From positions 6,360,564-6,424,563 of the forward strand of contig NW_002060944.1 in NCBI RefSeq assembly GCF_000150275.1: a stretch of 64,000 bases of DNA. The letters are read 5' to 3'. The DNA is from Trichoplax adhaerens (lineage: Eukaryota > Placozoa > Uniplacotomia > Trichoplacea > Trichoplacidae). Shown piece by piece: positions 60,601 to 64,000 of this stretch; within the stretch, counting starts at the first letter, position 1; every line of letters begins with the position of its first letter. Both the position numbers and the translations under genes were made by a program. The notes under the pieces were generated by a model, which was not told the origin of the DNA, made no database searches, and saw only the letters and a list, made by a program, of their open reading frames with translations.

Positions 60601-63477
60601 GAGTTAGCTGATTGAGACTTTAAGCCATCTTCTTAATTTTATTTTGTGACAAATCATAACCTGTACTTCAGTGGCGTTAGCATAACCTCCCATTGTGATT
60701 GGGACAGAAAATTGCTCCATAAATACTGGTAATGTGCCAAGTTTACCAGGAAAAACGAAATCGAATAATGACCATAGATCACGTAGATTATTTTGCATAG
60801 GGGTACCGGTAAGAATGACTCGATGTGGTGTTCTAACCTATTTCAACATTTAAAATGTTTGTATAAAAGAGTTATTAACTCGAAGAATTGTAAAAGAATT
60901 GGATACTGCCTTTATCGCATCTAGAAAATTGAAATCAATTTTAAGTTTAACAAGCCTGTTTTATTGCTATTGTGATTTCTGCATCAGGATTACGAATTTT
61001 ATGTCCTTCATCGAGAAATACATATTCCCAAGGCTTTTGAGCAAGGAGGGTCTGGTATATGCGAACATGACTGTAGGTTGTAATTAAGATGCCTCTCGAA
61101 TAGACTATGTCTTTGACTAACGACTCCTAATGTATTAAAAAATAAGACATCAAATTAAATATTGTACAGTGTACTACAGAATTATATCGCTATAGTTACC
61201 GTAAGTAAGTTACAGTAACTTACTAATGAGCCAGCATAAGAGCCAGTCTCATGAAATATAGCTATTCTAAATGGCGGCCACCATTTATGAAATTCTGCAA
61301 CCCATTGTTCAAGAACTGTCGCCGGACATACAATTAGTACTGGCCCTAATCCAGTATACCTTAATAACAGAAATAAAATCGATAAAATAATCTATCAACT
61401 CTGTCGTCTTACAGTACGTAACAAATTGACTGCTAGACTCTAGTTGGCTTACTTTCCATGGCGTTGGGGTAATTTACTATATTTTAGAGCAGCCAAAAAA
61501 GCAATAACCTGTATGGTTTTGCCTAAACCCATTTCATCCCCAATTATTCCACCAGCGTCTTGTCTATGTAGTTCCCACATCCAACGGACACCGTCTTGCT
61601 GATATCTTTTAGATTAATTCAGATTTGTATTTTAGTTACAGGTACTAAAATTGTATCCTTCATTAAAAACATAAACACATAAGTAATTTTAATGGCTAAT
61701 ATACTTGAACAATTTTTTCCAGATGCCACCAGGTACGGACAGACCACCATCTAAAACCATATCGTAAGCATTGTCGAAACAATTTATGAATGAACTATAA
61801 TCACTCTTGCTAGTAATTTGACCGACATCATTGCCTTCCACAGCATCTAGAAGTTGGTTATAAGCCTGAAAGCGTTCTTTATATAACCTATTATTATTAT
61901 TTAGGGGTACCGGTAATGTAAGTTTTAGATGATATAAGTACTCGTATATAAATAAAGTTCACATGTCAGCTATTCATTGAATTACAGTTAGTACGTATTC
62001 TCAAACATACCTTATTCGAGTTCGATAGACATCCTTGTAGGCATCATCGATACATTTATCTTGTGTAGATATAATTCGCTTTCTGCTTAGCTGATGTAGT
62101 GATATAGGTTCATCTTGGTATTGTTTGTCTTTCGTATCCATTTTATTCTTTTTATCATTTTTAATGGGTGTACAAGTGCCGGAACGTTTTTCCTTACGGC
62201 GGCGCTTTTTGTTTTCATCGCTATCATAGAAGCTATCCAAGCATATAAAAAAATGTAAGCGTTAGCTACCGCTTGCTATTAGTAAAGTGTTACTACCTAG
62301 ATATAAAATTAAACGTAATTTTTATATACCTGTCTGCTAACTCTTTACTATTAGGTACATATTCATCGCTATCGGCTCCTTGATCCTCAAAATCCGAACC
62401 GCTAGTATCCCTTAAACTACGAGAACGATCTATCTTTGTAATCTTATTCTTTTTACGCTTTTTTGATAAGGCACTTGGTAGTTCCTTATCGATCTCATTT
62501 TTATCGGGTACATTATTAGAAGAGTCTGGTTCAATTATGACTTGACTTTGATCGGCAGTATTATTTGTAGAATTTATATCGAAATCACCGTCGTCTAGCC
62601 AATTCTTGTAAAAGGTATCATTGAGGGACATATCATCGCCAAGCTCACCCAATACCGTTTCGATCATTTCATCGGAAACAGATACATCATCACTTGTAAA
62701 TTTCTCATCAGGTATAGTATAAGACAAGGTTTGTTCACGTTGTTTTTGTAATAACTCTAATTTGTTATTAACGTCATTGCTAGAATCTCCTACGAGAGGT
62801 ATAGTATAAAAATTGATAAAGTTCGGATTATTTTTCTTTCGAAGTTAATTTAATAGACTATGATGAGTATTATATCAGGCTAAATTCTACAATATAGCAT
62901 AAAATCTGATCATCATCGAATGGAGCAGTAATGATAATTAACCAAAAAAGTGCAAGTAGCATAGCATGCAACAGCATCTATCAATTTCTATAACGATTTG
63001 CGAGCAATTCGTATCATACTATAGCAAATTAATTCTATAATTAATATAAACAATTGTTAAAACGGTTTCTTGGAAAGTTCTATTTGACATTATGTAAAGT
63101 AGAATCGTGGTGCTGTCAGCACATGCTAAATACAGTATGGACTAACCGCTACATTCGTCGTTTAAAGTATTGCTGCTTTCAGTGTTTTCTTTCTCCAGTA
63201 CAGACAATTTTTCATTTAATTCATTCTCTTGATTTCTTAAATTTTCAAGCTAAAGTATGAATGCAGTAAAGGGCATATAAAATATTAAAGGAAAACTTAC
63301 ACACAGTATAATACACTTACACTTATTTATAAACGTTTATATATGCATGTAATATCTACGTCCGAGAAGCATCATATGTTGTATTTCAATAGATGATTTT
63401 GATTCTCATCATATATCGATACGATACTTTAATTAAACAACGTTTTATTATTATGTATTCAATCTTACCGTCGACAT
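57670..63477 (-). CDS. ERCC6: CSB-type SNF2 ATPase of transcription-coupled repair (1,122 aa, 19 exons)
   Basis: Recognises stalled RNA polymerase II and starts transcription-coupled nucleotide excision repair in the nucleus. The N-terminus has a short Leu/Glu coiled coil and acidic and basic stretches. The ATPase core shows [11 protein letters not shown] (motif I, ~345), [12 protein letters not shown] (DEGH, motif II, ~455), [20 protein letters not shown] and [17 protein letters not shown]...[11 protein letters not shown]. The ubiquitin-binding region has [20 protein letters not shown] and [11 protein letters not shown]; a winged-helix C-terminus ends [14 protein letters not shown]. Exons: 63477-63469, 63249-63147, 62789-62330, 62232-62011, 61887-61705, 61605-61453, 61359-61224, 61126-60956, 60837-60661, 60585-60466, 60374-60279, 60192-59977, 59860-59750, 59673-59459, 59354-59119, 58783-58655, 58542-58344, 58234-58189, 58056-57670. 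Phases agree throughout. The intron after exon 8 begins GC, not GT. The start is the least certain point: the first coding exon is 9 nt. Confidence 0.96.
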
Positions 63478-63677
63478 TACGTTGGATCTTACATGTTCAT
63501 CTTTAACCGTCGCTAGTTGCTGATGGCGTTTCCTTATGATTAATCACAATTGGATTAGAATTTCTCGACTAACATTTGCAATATTATAGTGGTGACAATA
63601 TGACTAGGTAGGTATTACAAGTAACAAACACTATAAGAAATCTTATTTCTCGAATCCCTGTATTGATACATTCTGTT

Positions 63678-64000
63678 TTAAGGATGATCTAAGTCAAATA
63701 AAAAAAGTGTCCTCTCTTTCGTATTACCAATATAGCCAATTCCTAAAACTCCCGTTATAACATGATTAATACTATCCTGTCGAAATGTTCCTGTCTGAAC
63801 TGTATTTGATCTATCACAAGCAAGAGATTGAATTTAAAGCTAGTTACCTTTAATTCTGTCTATTACTATCATGCGTGTAGATTGATATTCATGAAGTTTT
63901 CTAAGTATCTGTACATCCTCTATTAGATCGATAGAGCTATTATTACGAAGAATTATAATTACATTATTGCGGGTGTAGATGCTATAGGGGCATGTAATAT
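63678..64000 (-). CDS. 3' end of an unidentified gene (partial; two exons seen)
   Basis: Two minus-strand exons: one open from the window edge to 63848 (donor GTAACT), and the last at 63799-63678, ending TAA. The joined frame keeps phase and reads ...DLIEDVQILRKLHEYQSTRM...DRIK then VQTGTFRQDSINHVITGVLG...ERTLFLFDLDHP stop. The start of the first exon is not determined; it may begin at an AG near 63925. I do not recognise the family. The stop lies only 200 bp upstream of the ERCC6 start, on the same strand. Confidence 0.6.

Noticed and set aside
59459-61126. A PGBD3-like transposon within the ERCC6 introns, as in vertebrates
   Set aside because: All introns here are short and none holds a transposase frame.
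1-64000. tRNA and rRNA genes
   Set aside because: I looked for the T-arm signature GGTTCRANNCC and for conserved rRNA cores on both strands and saw none; a covariance-model scan would be decisive.

Overview
This is a 64 kb piece of AT-rich, intron-rich animal nuclear DNA. Its genes use short introns (mostly 60-250 bp) with ordinary GT...AG ends. Five conserved metazoan genes can be reconstructed exon by exon: PCYT2, IQCB1 (NPHP5), ATAD5, RPTOR and ERCC6 (CSB). There are also two C2H2 zinc-finger genes, one small folate-receptor-like gene, and the 3' end of a gene I do not recognise. Many small exons (34 in RPTOR), compact spacing, high AT content and a ciliary gene (NPHP5) suggest an early-branching animal such as a placozoan. 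The genus is an inference; a sponge or cnidarian is not excluded.

Layout. 0.7-1.75 kb: a five-finger C2H2 gene (minus). 2.5-6.5 kb: dense arrays of an orientation-switching GTACA/GTACT pentamer. 6.5-12.2 kb: AT-rich, no supportable gene. 12.25-13.86 kb: a second five-finger C2H2 gene (minus), paralogous to the first. 13.9-19.8 kb: gene-poor, with an AAAT microsatellite. 19.9-22.3 kb: a long hairpin element and more pentamer arrays. 22.45-28.17 kb: PCYT2 (plus). 30.16-31.95 kb: IQCB1, single exon (plus). 33.8-39.3 kb: ATAD5 (minus), convergent with IQCB1. 39.3-41.96 kb: divergent ATAD5/RPTOR spacer with arrays and a 74-bp palindrome. 41.97-50.55 kb: RPTOR (plus). 54.3-55.0 kb: folate-receptor-like gene (plus). 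57.67-63.48 kb: ERCC6 (minus). 63.68 kb to the edge: last two exons seen of an unidentified minus-strand gene.

The genes do not form one pathway. PCYT2 makes CDP-ethanolamine for phospholipid synthesis. RPTOR is the mTORC1 scaffold. ATAD5 unloads PCNA. ERCC6 acts in transcription-coupled repair. IQCB1 is a ciliary calmodulin-binding protein.

The structure least explained by genes is the GTACA/GTACT pentamer family. The two units are reverse complements of each other, they alternate within one array, they translate without stops in every frame (producing many false ORFs), and they concentrate 5' of genes rather than in the convergent 3' spacers. Two long inverted repeats are associated with these arrays.
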